Origin: Lamellibrachia columna | Taxonomy: Eukaryota > Annelida > Polychaeta > Sabellida > Siboglinidae | Assembly (NCBI GenBank): GCA_963662155.1 | Contig: OY759269.1 | Location: 12,513,095-12,577,094 of the forward strand | DNA length: 64,000 nucleotides | Reading direction: 5' to 3' | Part shown: piece by piece, positions 1 to 12,857 of the stretch | Position numbering within the stretch: position 1 is the stretch's first letter | Layout: every line of letters starts with the position of its first letter | The notes under the pieces: generated by a model | Seen by the model: only the letters and a program-made list of their open reading frames with translations | Databases searched by the model: none | Told to the model about the DNA's origin: nothing | Made by a program: the position numbers and the translations under genes

Positions 1-1460
1 CTCGATTGATCAACCGGCAAAGATCTGACAACTCTTTGATTCTCGGGTCAGTGTGTGCTTTTAAATCTCGCACTTGCTTCTCACCTGCCCTTTGTTCTGG
101 CATCCTTAATCGTTCTTGCCGACTTTTGTTGATTGCATACACGGCGTCTGCAAATAGAGTCTCGTGTCAGGTCGAGATGGTGGATGAATTTCTGTTCTTC
201 TGCTGCCTTGTTGTCATCTCCTGAACCCAGATGGCTTGCCATAACAATGGTGGCTGAATTTTTCAGAAGGTAATAGAGACCGTTGTTTGCCCCGTGTTTC
301 AAAGTACTCGTGCCATCTGCGGTCGCCACTTTCTCTATGGCTGCTTCAAGAACACTGAACTGTTTTCTTCCTCATTTCCGTCATGGTAGACTTTTTGATC
401 TCCATCAGCTTATCGACCTTCCTTCGATTTCGCTGAAATCGCCTCCTGTCAATCAGGACAATTGTGGGATCAGAGCGGCACACTTTCAAAAACTCATCAT
501 TGATTTCTGTGGTAAATTCATCCTCAATGGCTTTCATGGACTTGAAGGCATCCACCGGAACCGAAGATAGCGTGTTATCAGAAGTGTTAGGTCTGCATAT
601 CTCTTTATGTTTGTGGAAAAAAATTTTGCTGTAGAAGCTTTTACAATTGGAACAGCAGCACAGATCACTCGAACCTTTCCTTTCCCTTTGGTATGCTGGT
701 ACAGACTATGTATCCTGGAACATGTTTTTTTGTGAATATGCATTATTTGCTGAGCTCTGCAAATGTGTGTATGTGCTCTACTGACGTTGTGGAAGGTTCC
801 AGTGCTTCTGTGCCTTGTGGCTCAGCTTTCTGCACTGTAGACATGTGTCGCGATAGACGTGACTGCCACACTTTGCAAAAAGGGGCATTGGCGTTGAGGT
901 TTCACATATTTCACATCTGCAAACAAATTACATAGAAATTGAGGCTTAACAAGAATGTTTGTTACAATAATTATCAAGAGGATACACCGCAATAAGTGAA
1001 GAAATGTTATCGGTTTTTTTTTAAATTACTGCTAAGGTTGAAAACGTATCATACTATCGAGAGCTGTGCTCATCTGAAATACTGTAAATAAACCCAGGTG
1101 GCTTGCCATAACAATGATGGCTGGATTTTTTAGAAGGTAGTAGAGGCCGTTCGTTGTCCCTTTACTTTTAAGTACTCGTGCCATCTGCGGTCGTCACTTT
1201 ATCTATGGCTGTTTCAAGAACACCGAAATTAGTCCTGATAGACATATTTTCAGCTGAGACGTTTGCTGCAGTGGTTTCTTCCGAGAATGCAATCAATAGC
1301 TAGCTTAGAAACTTCATTTGTGTTTGTGTTTTGACCGGGAGATAGTAATTCATGATCACTCAAATAAATGCGTTGGAAGTGACACCTCTGCATATTCAGC
1401 AACATCACCTTAAAGTTACCAGCGATGTCGAACAGAGCACACGATGAAGAGTGAATATAT
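1..1460 (-). mobile_element. broken tyrosine-recombinase-like (Crypton-like) element, minus copy 1
   Basis: Read on the minus strand this is the same element as 29288-30826. It begins with a partial extra copy of the core region (about 1460 to 1080), followed by the N-terminal zinc-binding part and core (about 940 to 1). The window start truncates it. Frameshifts and stops break the reading frame. An adjacent plus-strand copy at 3681 makes an inverted pair around about 2 kb of single-copy sequence. The family assignment rests on the C-terminal motifs of the sister copies. Confidence 0.6.
81..743 (-). pseudogene. Crypton-like transposase relic, N-terminal and core part
   Basis: Three minus-strand reading blocks follow each other in different frames: 743-534, 555-346 and 329-81. 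Together they cover the zinc-finger region, the segment with VCRSDPTIVLIDRRRFQRN, and the segment with ASHLGSGDDNK and KFIHHLDL. Compared with the 278-residue frame at 29834, about 35-40 residues around the LSKLLIAF motif are missing between the last two blocks, and frameshifts separate the blocks. It is a dead copy. The orthologous block at 49157-49819 is nearly identical and also broken, so the damage predates the large duplication. Confidence 0.6.
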
Positions 1461-1754
1461 CGAAATCGTGACATTCCGCAAATGTTAAAACAGTACAATG
1501 GTTGAGTGTTTACTTTACCACCACATACACCTATAGTATATAACATTTGTAAACTGGAACCACCAGAGTTAGAAGCATTACATACACCAAAGTCTTAAGG
1601 CGAATAACACCACAGGGCCTGAACATATTCCTGCTTGGATATTAAGGATATCCTCTCTCTCCTCCATTAACTGCTATTTTCAACATTTCTCAAGTCTCAA
1701 GTAGTTATACTCCAAACAGCCCAATCTTGGGCTAAAGCAGGAGTTTGGACCAAC

Positions 1755-1895
1755 GGCTTTTAGTGTCTCTTCCGAAAGACACGGGCAAAGTGGGGTGAAC
1801 GAAATTGCCCAAGCTTCGAAACGGCGGAGGTGGAATCGGACCACCGTCCTCTCGATCGACAGGCGGGTGCTCTAACCATTAGACCACCGCTTCTC
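1755..1895 (-). mobile_element. tRNA-derived SINE head fragment
   Basis: On the minus strand this stretch has a tRNA-like A box (TGGTCTAATGG) and B box (GGTCCGATTCC) at tRNA spacing, followed by a SINE body motif (gcttcgaa, caccccac) also found at 12105-12418 and 26272-26572. The SINE tail is absent. It is not called as a working tRNA gene because it lacks a clean acceptor stem and carries SINE sequence directly downstream. Confidence 0.65.
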
Positions 1896-3364
1896 TGCCA
1901 GAAGGCGCACTTCCTAAAGAATGGAAGATGGTGAACGTAATATCGTTGCCGGAAATTAACCCATCCATGTTGACTGAGGAAAAGTCGGAACTTTGACTTT
2001 CTAGGTTGTCGCACTAACTCTGTGGAATTCACTGCTTGTGAGCGTTAACAGTCTTCGGGAAATATAACAGTATTGCGACGTCATCTGAAGATCACCTTTT
2101 TGTCCTCTCTTATGCCCATTAGCTTTTCAACGTACTCTTCCAACTGTTGGCAACATGATATTGTAAACGGACTTGAGACTGCCTAACCATTTGGTTTCAC
2201 GCGCTGCTGATCAGGACCACTCAACTATATAATACATGGTTGTTCTCAATGCTAAACATGCAATCGGACTTACCATTCGCTTGCCTCGACTTAAAGCTGC
2301 CACTTCTCAATTTCTTCATGGATTCGCATTGTCACACCTCAGAGTCCGTCAGTTACTGTTAAAATACGCTTGCTCACATTTTCATCCAATAAGTACACTT
2401 TGTGCCATGAGCCATTTACACATGCATGACACAGGCGCTATAATAATTAGATTTGGGAGGAGCTGAATATTTGAGTGACATATTTCTACAACTAGCTGGT
2501 CCCCAACACTGGCAAGCTGAGTATTCATGTCCACAGAATTACTGATTGACATCTCATCACTGTCAAATCCCTAGATGGAATGTATCAGCTGGCATGGTTA
2601 ATTTTATTGCATCTTCTGGTGTTGTGTCGATGGTGTTCAGCACAGCCTACATCGCACTCCGGGAGGCTGCTGACAGCCAGCTTAGAACTTGACTCTTGCC
2701 TTAATTGACTGTATTTAACATAATTCACAGTTCTTGTTCTGTCCGTCGTGCGCAGTCCAGATGTGGGAGTTACCCATTCCACAACGCGCTCAGTGTTCTT
2801 GGATGTTTTAGCCTGTGATTTCATGCAGAATACCAGCATGTGGAATTGTTAGACAAATGTGTGTGGAGGGAATCAATAACGCATTTAATTATTACTAGGT
2901 CTTCCTATAACCATTATAGGAAAAGCTATATAATAGTTTATGAAATAGATTTGAAAGTTGACTCAAATGACGAATTATTAGTATTGCATTTGAAATAATA
3001 GCTTTCTATAATAAAACAAATATGCTTAGAAAGCCTATTTTGTCTGTTTCGTTGTTTTTACATTTTAAAGGCACTTTACTTTAAAATGAATGAATGAAAC
3101 TTGTTTGGGATAAGTTGTTACAACTGTATTGGGGCAAGTTGTTACAGCAGTAACAACGCTCTGGCGGCTCGCACCGATGGCTCAGACAGGGAGTTGTGTG
3201 CTGACAGTGATTGAAAGAACTAAATGTATTTAGCAACGATGTGTGAACGCCTTGTGTCACACATGAAGCCTAGCCTATTGCTCTATGACGAATTACCGTT
3301 TATGACACAGCTCTCTTTGAATAATTAATAAATATTGAATGATTAATGGAAATGTAGATGTTCG
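1896..3364. other. no gene seen; single-copy-like sequence with a dispersed repeat
   Basis: I see no coding exon here. Bases 2375-2465 (ccatttacacatgc region) recur in diverged form at 45195-45300. Two copies of a GGGGCAAGTTGTTACA-like motif lie at about 3106-3155. The rest is AT-rich and repeated only in the large duplicate at 51037-52430. Confidence 0.6.
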
Positions 3365-3411
3365 TGTGTGCGTGCGTGCGTGCGTGCGTGCGTGCGTACA
3401 TGCGTGCGTGA
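3365..3411 (+). repeat. (GTGC)n microsatellite
   Basis: Tandem GTGC units with one interruption (tacatgc). The duplicate at 52430-52487 is slightly longer, the usual slippage difference. Confidence 0.9.
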
Positions 3412-3714
3412 CTATGTTTATCATTAAATCAAGAACGAATCGCATTGTAGATATATTGCCATTCACTATTTCATAATCCATTCCATAAGTTATATTCCAT
3501 TCACAATTGTTTGTTATGTGAGAATCCGGGGAATGAGTGCCCTTTGGTAATTAACATGAAATGCTTAGTATATAAAGCTGTGAACACCAACACTGTTATG
3601 CACACTGTGTATAAGATGTATGACTATGTATAATCAAATTAGTATATTAATACTAACATATACGAGTGACACGAGTCCACGAAAACCACTGAGGATGAAT
3701 TTACCACAGAAATC

Positions 3715-3921
3715 TTGGCAACATTCCATAATGATGAGATTTGGAAACACTGGGTAGAGAACGGTCTCTATTACTTTCTAAAATATCCAGCCACTATTGT
3801 TATGACAAGCCACCTGGGTTCAGGAGATGACAACAAGGCAGTAGGAGTACAGAAATTCATCCAATATCTCGACATGAACCGATACACTATATTTGCAGGC
3901 GCCGTGTATTCAATCAACTAA
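3715..3921 (+). pseudogene. Crypton-like transposase core, internally deleted
   Basis: The 68-residue frame joins the HNDEIWK motif directly to HWVENGLYYFLKYPATIVM. The duplicate frame at 52790-53257 has 155 residues, so exactly 87 codons are gone. The deletion ends share a short tttgga/tttgaa similarity, which suggests a microhomology deletion. The frame stops at AVYSIN, as it does in the other plus copies. Confidence 0.65.
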
Positions 3922-4111
3922 AGTGGGCAAGAACGATTAAGGATGCCAGAACAAAGGGCAGATGAGAAGCAAGTGCGAGATTTAAAAGCACACACTGAAC
4001 GGAGAATCAAAGAGCTGTCAGATCAATCGAGAGAGTTACATCGAACTGCGGGAATTGTTGCAGATCAATCGATGCAAAGAACGTCGCGAGTACCAGTAAA
4101 TATGTAAATGC

Positions 4112-4240
4112 GTATACCAGTTCACGACATGTAAATAGAGTTCACGACTCCCGGTCAACTTGTAATCGCCAGTTGAGAGCTCGAAATTTAAAAAAGGAAC
4201 CCCAGTTGACTGGTAATTACGAGTTGACGAGCTGTAATAA
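4112..4240 (+). mobile_element. palindromic MITE inside the Crypton-like element
   Basis: The ends are inverted (GTTCACGACATGTAAATAG near the left, the complement of ACTCGTAATTACCAGT near the right). The same element stands alone at 44909-45062 and sits in the same place in the sister copies at 48880-49000 and 53447-53567. It interrupts the transposase reading frame, and a short piece of host-element sequence is repeated on both sides. Confidence 0.55.
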
Positions 4241-4266
4241 GACCTAGCACAATGAGACACAATGTG

Positions 4267-4870
4267 TTAAATCAGTACCGAGTAATCAATCGAGGGAGTT
4301 ACATCGAACTGCGAGATGCCATCTGCAGCAGATATACACTTTTGAATGCACGTAGGGGAGGAGTGTCCAGCCGACTCAAGATGAAGAACTGGTCGGATGC
4401 CGTTGAAAGAAGGCGCATTGACTAGAGCCGAATTGAGCATATGGAAGAATTTGAGAAGGAACTCTTCAAGTCTATGATGATTGCCTACCAAACAGGCAAA
4501 GGAAATCATCTGGTTCCAGTCCTGATACCAGGATATTGTGTTGCAGGACCTGCAATACTAACGAATCCTCAGGTACGGAAGGATGTTGGGATTCTGGACA
4601 GCAACCCCGTGTTTCCCAACACTGAACAGTCGAAATTCCACGTAGTAGGTTGGAACACCATAAGAAATATATGCGAGGATACCAGAACTACTGACAGCCT
4701 CAAAGCAGAGACACAGAATTTAAACTATTTACGCAGCGCTCGAAGTGCCTGAAGCAGAGCGAGAGCACTTTTATAAACATACACTCCACGACCACGAACC
4801 TCGGCACCTGTCACTATCCTTTACCACTGATGGAGATGACGAAAGTTGGCAAGCATTTGAAGGCTATTGA
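4267..4870 (+). pseudogene. Crypton-like transposase C-terminal region
   Basis: The reading runs through NARRGG, MIAYQTGKGNHLVPVLIP, a WNTIRNICED block and ALEVPEAEREHFYKH. After a frameshift near 4785 it continues with STTTNLGTCHYPLPLMEM. In related animal proteins I know, this block ends in an HMGHS-type motif followed by a conserved tyrosine, the tyrosine-recombinase C-terminus; here that part is frameshifted. A stop also precedes the methionine at 4441. Tyrosine recombinase is my inference from these motifs. Confidence 0.5.
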
Positions 4871-5323
4871 CGACTGTAATCTTCTGTGCAATCTGTGCAA
4901 TTCCATTATACATTGATTTGCTACAGTTTCATATTGCATACCTATTATTGTCTATGTATCTACAATGTATCTTTATCAAAATGTAGCATTAGCTTGTAAA
5001 TAGCTACTGACGATGGAAAGAAGTGTAGTCTTTGATAATGCTGAAACTGTTACATATGCTTTAATCTATATGTTTTTTTTTCTATAGCCGTCAGTCGAGA
5101 CGATGTTCGCAACGAGACGTCTTCTACAGTACGAACACCAATAGCCGCCAGTTAAGACGACGCTCGCAGCGAAAGGACATTCAAGAAGACTACACTGTGC
5201 ACATGCAGACACATTCAAAGAAGAAAGGCATGTAGCCATGATGTAGCACAAATAGTGTTTCTGTTTTATTAATTAATTATTATATTAATGTACTATATAT
5301 GTCCTTTAATGAATATACTGACT

Positions 5324-8036
<2,713 letters not shown>

Positions 8037-8042
8037 GGTGAA

Positions 8043-8405
<363 letters not shown>

Positions 8406-10290
8406 CATCCATTCTTCCGAACACAAAGCAGCGACACATCTTAACCAGATTTAGGAAAAATTGCCATTCAAGTCAAAGGCCCAGATGGCAAGTGGACAAG
8501 GAAGACATTAGTTTATCGAGAGTCCAACAATGTTCATCTACGTGTAACCCGCCCTCCTTAGATATGTATCAACCTTGTGTTTAAACATATATGCACGCTG
8601 CATCTTAATCAGGGTAATCGACCGTTGGCAAGATGCGAGAGCTTTCCGAGTTCTAGTAACGAGTCTTTTTTATTATTCTTAGCCTTGTAATTAGTGGTCG
8701 ACTTCTCTTGCATTTTTCCTGAATGTATGAAGTAATATGCTTGCAATGAAAGTCTATTCAGCGACATTATAAGCACGGCCTGATCGGGGTAATTCGGCCT
8801 GACCATTGCGAGTTGTTCGTCGTCCAGTCTTCCAGTATAGGCCTATTGTTTGGTGAATCTGTCGACGGTGGTGTACCCGCCTTTCTCGGGCATCATTAAA
8901 ATGACCGGGTCGGCACTTGGAGCCTTGTTGTTCGTGCACTTAATCTCACTGTCATTTATCTCAATGTTATCTCAATGTTATCTCAATGTTATCATGCGTG
9001 CGCTCTTTGATATGGAAGCGTTTTATTGGTGGTGTCTGGTTTAGATCCTCTTCAAAGTATTCAACTTTGGTTGATCTGCCGGAGATTGTGTAATTATTGT
9101 TCCGTCCTGCGCTTGGTGATATGATACAGCGCTCTGTGATTCCCTGACTTCGTAGCGTGGTGCGCTTCAGATATCAATCTTGTTAGGGCCTGTTGTGTTA
9201 AATTTATTACGCAGCTATTAACTCAGCATGAAGCCTGACGTATATCCTGGAGTCCTATATTCGACAAGAGTGGCGTCCGGTGCAGAACATAACCTGTCGG
9301 ACCGTAATAAGAAATATAGTGGTATGCTTAAGGGAAGTTAATTAAAATGTGTTGGTATTTCCATTTATAGTGCGCCTCAATATAAATGAATGTGTGTTAC
9401 CTACCGGTTAATGTGCTTTGTTCCCTGGGCACTACTAATTGGAAAGCATTTGCCTAATGTCTACTAAATCCATTTACCTAGTAGCGCCAACATCAACACC
9501 ATAGCTATGTTAATCGATCGATCTGACTTAATATTTTCTGGCGCGGTAAATTATGCTGAAACAGCTACGTTTAATACAAATAAGTTAACATTGCTCAGTT
9601 TTCTAGCTGTAATTAACTTGACTTTAATTAATTACACACATGAAAAGACGAGTGCCACCCAAAGTAAAACATTTCGACATATATGTTGAGCCGTGAGCCT
9701 AAGCGACATTAATAAAACTCTGGGGAAAGTTGACGCGCGCGATGTCATTATGTTAAATCAGTAACTACCTGTATGGCTTGTATACAAACAAATTGTTGGA
9801 AAAGTTGTTCTAGAATAAATATGCTAACGCAAAGCGCAGTAACAAACAGTTTGTGTCGTATACTAGGCAGCCTCGCTTCATTGCAAGTCTATGTCACAAT
9901 AATATGTCAAACCGAACTTAATTATTCAACATTAAAAATATAATTTTACGAAAACATAAAAAATATAATTTCACGAAAACATAAAAAAAATTATATCATG
10001 AAAACTCGTACTGTTCATGGCGAAATCTTATTAGAGCTTTCCGTGATACTCAAATATGTCATTTTCGTCAACATTTATTTCTTTGCGAGTCACATTTTAT
10101 ATTCAGATCTTCTTCTTCCTGTGAAGGACTGGGTTCCTTAGGAGCGTCGTAAATCCTGCGGCGTCTGTGTCCGTTGGTAGTTCCGGTCAGGGCCAATTAA
10201 AAGACATTGCACCGCTATTGGGGCAACAATGGGTGGTTTTAAGGTTAAAAACTATATTAAAATCTATATACACAATCTGAAGGTATTCGT
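8406..10290. other. no gene seen; possible coding relic at 8450-8563
   Basis: Frame 8450-8563 reads [12 protein letters not shown] and then [17 protein letters not shown] up to a stop. It looks like the tail of a broken coding sequence, perhaps a transposon; no family was identified. The GTTATCTCAAT unit is repeated three times near 8960-8990 and five times in the duplicate. Two short AATATAATTTCACGAAAACAT repeats are at 9938-10010. The rest is unremarkable. Confidence 0.45.
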
Positions 10291-10630
10291 GGGGCGCGAT
10301 GGCATACCGGTTAGAAGGCCGGACTCTCAATCGAGAGAACCCGGTTTCAAATCCCACTGCGGTCGCTTCGAACCTTTGGCAAGTTTGATCACCCCACGTT
10401 GCCACAGTTCACTCAGCTGTATAAATGAGTACCTGGCAATACAGACAGTGGTGGATATGTGAACGAATAGCCTTCGCGCAGCAATTGCAGCGTGGCTGAA
10501 TACTTCCCAAAGAAGTTGAGATGGCCTTGGAATGAACAGATCTGCCAGGGGGTGAAGTGTAAAGCGCTTTGAGCAGTCCTATGGACCGGATACTGCGCTA
10601 TATAAGAACATACCTTTACCTTTACCTTTT
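10291..10630 (+). mobile_element. tRNA-derived SINE, full length
   Basis: The head has an A box (TGGCATACCGG) at 10300 and a B box (GGTTTCAAATCC) about 40 bases later. The body contains cagctgtataaatgagtacc and gtgaagtgtaaagcgctttg. The 3' end is tactgcgctatataag followed by a (TACCTT)n tail. The same family occurs inverted at 12105 and 26272, and identically in the duplicate at 57951. It does not encode a protein. Confidence 0.8.
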
Positions 10631-11240
10631 TATGGAGTGATGAGGACTGGCTGCAGTTTGTGGAGACTGCGGCCTAGTCGACTCTGGAAGGACTCCAGTG
10701 AAAGGGCTGAGGAGATAGATGTGTCATTTTCGTGCTTATCTCAGTTGTGCCATTACAACACGTGCTATTTTTGGATGTGCCTTTTTCGTATGTGCTATTT
10801 TGGGTCGTGCCTTTTGTCGTTGTGCCTTTATACAGCTAATTAGTTAATGAAACCTCACAAGGCATTCAAATTCAGGTCAACTACGTTAGTTGTCAATAAT
10901 GTGAAAACACGCGCTTTAAGAATACGGTTTGTTTATATTAGTTAAAGCGGGTATACCAGTTACAAATTGTGTACACGTTATAATTAATAATAATAAAAAA
11001 ATATTAAATAAATATACGTTCGGGTCTTGCCAAAGCGCCTGTGTAGCGTTGGTTACAATCGCAGATGAAATTACATTTCTTAGTTGCTATGTATCTATGT
11101 ACTAATTAGGTGCTTAATTATACAGTCGTTGATTCTGCTACATGTGTAGACAGAGGTCGCACACGTATACATGTCATTACCACATTTCTCGTAGTACCAC
11201 TGGCAACATTCCGGGCTATGAAGCCAGTCGTTGGTCGGTG

Positions 11241-11315
<75 letters not shown>
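11241..11315 (+). repeat. (CTGTCG)n hexanucleotide repeat, about 12 units
   Basis: The pure hexanucleotide array gives open Val-Ala, Arg-Cys, Thr-Ala and Arg-Gln frames on both strands; these are artefacts. In the duplicate (58901-59040) the array is 66 bp, that is 11 whole units, longer. Confidence 0.95.
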
Positions 11316-11549
11316 AGTAAATTGAACCTGAAATGGGCAGCCTGTTTTAGGCATTTGGGTGGGATGCATTTTGGGGATGTGACAGAAATGCGTTTTGGAA
11401 AAGTAACCCGTAACACAAAATCGGTCATTTACAAAAAAAAAAATTTAATTCTAATAACGTGCGTATACTTCTGTGATAAAATGTAACTACTTATAATGTC
11501 GTCGCAAGAAGAAACACACACTATCAGTGGCGTATATAGGATCTCACAA

Positions 11550-11620
11550 AGGGGAGGCCTGGGGTGGGGGTGGGGTGGGGGCAAAAGGGGAGGCCAAAGG
11601 GGAGGCCGGGGGGGGGGCAA
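11550..11620 (+). repeat. G-rich low-complexity tract
   Basis: Runs such as GGGGTGGGGGTGGGGTGGGGG and GGGAGGCC repeats form a strong G-run cluster on the plus strand that could fold as a G-quadruplex. Its length and composition differ between the two duplicates (compare 59278-59345). Confidence 0.8.
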
Positions 11621-12104
11621 GCTTAGTCACAAATTCCACCAATTTACCATGCTACCATGTATTGGTGTAACAGTTTACGTACATAAAACATCAAACATTT
11701 AATCCAAAGGGAGGGCCATGGTTATCTTGAATAATTCAATTCAATTAGCATGTGCTTTAAATAGTGACGTCTAAATAATGGAATACATAACTCGGACATG
11801 GTGTTACTGTGGTCAGCCAGGGCACTGGTGGTGAGCTTTGGGGAACAGGTGATCATTAATAATTTTCCCTACATAGACAAGTAAGTTAGCAGACTGTGCT
11901 GAGTGTTTGAAACAATGTAGAATGTAACGTGATTTGTGGTTGAATAAGTGCCAGGCAGACCTACGTACAGAGTCAGTGCCTTGACGCGTTCACTGTCACA
12001 TCATTGTTAAGTAATAAGAACAACGCATGCTTCGAACGATTGTGCTTAATCACGTTACATTCTAAATAAATATTAATAGGTGCACGAAACAGCACATTAA
12101 AAAA

Positions 12105-12418
12105 GGTACGGTCTTATATAGCGCGGCATCCAATCCTCGGGATTGCTGAAAGCGCTTTACACTTCACCCTGTGGCAGACCTGTTCATTCCAACGCCATTT
12201 TGACTTCTCTGGGAAGCATTCAGCCGCCCTGCAATTACAACGCGAAGAGTATTCGTTCCGATATCCATATATGTCTGAGGCCAGGTACTCATTTATACAG
12301 CTGAGTGAACTGTGACAACGTGGGATGAACGAAATTGCCAAAGCTTCGAAACGGCAGCAAGAGATTTCGAACCAGGGTTCTCTCGATTGAGAGCGCGACG
12401 TTCTGACCACTACCACGA
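12105..12418 (-). mobile_element. tRNA-derived SINE, minus strand
   Basis: Same family as 10291-10630 in the opposite orientation: the tail (tatatagcgcggcatccaat) is at the left, the conserved body (tttatacagctgagtgaact) in the middle and the tRNA-like head ending near 12418 at the right. It lies about 360 bp upstream of FABP exon 1. The duplicate carries it at 59831-60144. Confidence 0.75.
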
Positions 12419-12639
12419 TAAATAAAATATGCACATGTCAACACCAGAACACGGTTAATATCCTGCATGGAATTTTAGAGGGGTGTTCCTTGGTTCTCGC
12501 TGGAACCCGGGAATGGGCTGAGCTGCATGCGTATCCAGCATCCACAATAAAGGACCTGCTGGTATTGTTATGGAATTTCATCCGTTCATTTTATTGATAT
12601 TATTCTGACGACAAGCTACGACGCTAGGTAGCGTAGCGG

Positions 12640-12778
12640 TTTGCAGCCCCCCCCCCCCGACCCGCTGAGCTGCTGGCTAGATCCCGTCAGCCTTCGAGAT
12701 TAGCGTCGGACATCACTCGCGCACTGGCAGCGTTCTCACATCGACGCCTTTCTCTCGTTTCTTGCTGCAACAGCACAT
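12640..12778 (+). promoter_or_regulatory. FABP: probable FABP 5' untranslated region / proximal promoter
   Basis: This GC-richer stretch directly precedes the exon 1 start codon. A C-run (10 bases here, 12 in the duplicate) sits near 12648-12657. No convincing TATA box at a usual distance was seen, and the transcription start cannot be set from sequence. The base at -3 of the ATG is C and at +4 is G, so the start context is moderate. Confidence 0.3.
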
Positions 12779-12857
12779 ATGGATAAATTCGCAGGGAGCT
12801 GGAAGCTGGAAGAGGACACAGACGAGACTAATTTCGAGAAATACTTGCGGGCCATCG
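12779..12857 (+). CDS. FABP: FABP exon 1
   Basis: It encodes MDKFAGSWKLEE, then DTDETNFEKYLRAIG with the last codon split (phase 1), followed by a good donor GGTAAGTG. This is the only exon 1 recognised between 1 and 49 kb, and it is compatible in phase with the exon 2 of both cassette A and cassette C. The duplicate at 60507-60585 is identical. Confidence 0.9.

Larger units (their letters stand above)
3681..5240 (+). mobile_element. broken Crypton-like element, plus copy with C-terminal region
   Basis: The copy starts near the GATGAATTTACCACAG motif shared with 30183 and runs through the core region, an inserted palindromic MITE (4112-4240), the C-terminal region (4441-4860), an apparent intron ending in ttttctatag at about 5097, and a short last exon-like segment. 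Relative to 52757-54590 it has lost 261 bp in frame near 3746. A long (TA)n tract follows directly. Confidence 0.6.
10631..12104. other. no gene seen; microsatellite and G-rich tract listed separately
   Basis: The sequence holds short irregular repeats of a TGTGCCATTT-like unit near 10735-10830, the CTGTCG array and the G-rich tract. Near 11870-12060 the words gtagaatgtaacgtgattt and its complement (aatcacgttacattctaa) flank about 120 bp, a likely small inverted-repeat relic. No exon was recognised. Confidence 0.5.

Noticed and set aside
10291..10370. tRNA gene
   Set aside because: A and B boxes are present, but SINE body and tail follow and the cloverleaf ends are not conserved.
11110..11486. 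Val-Ala, Arg-Cys, Thr-Ala and Arg-Gln repeat proteins
   Set aside because: Simultaneous open frames on both strands from a hexanucleotide repeat.
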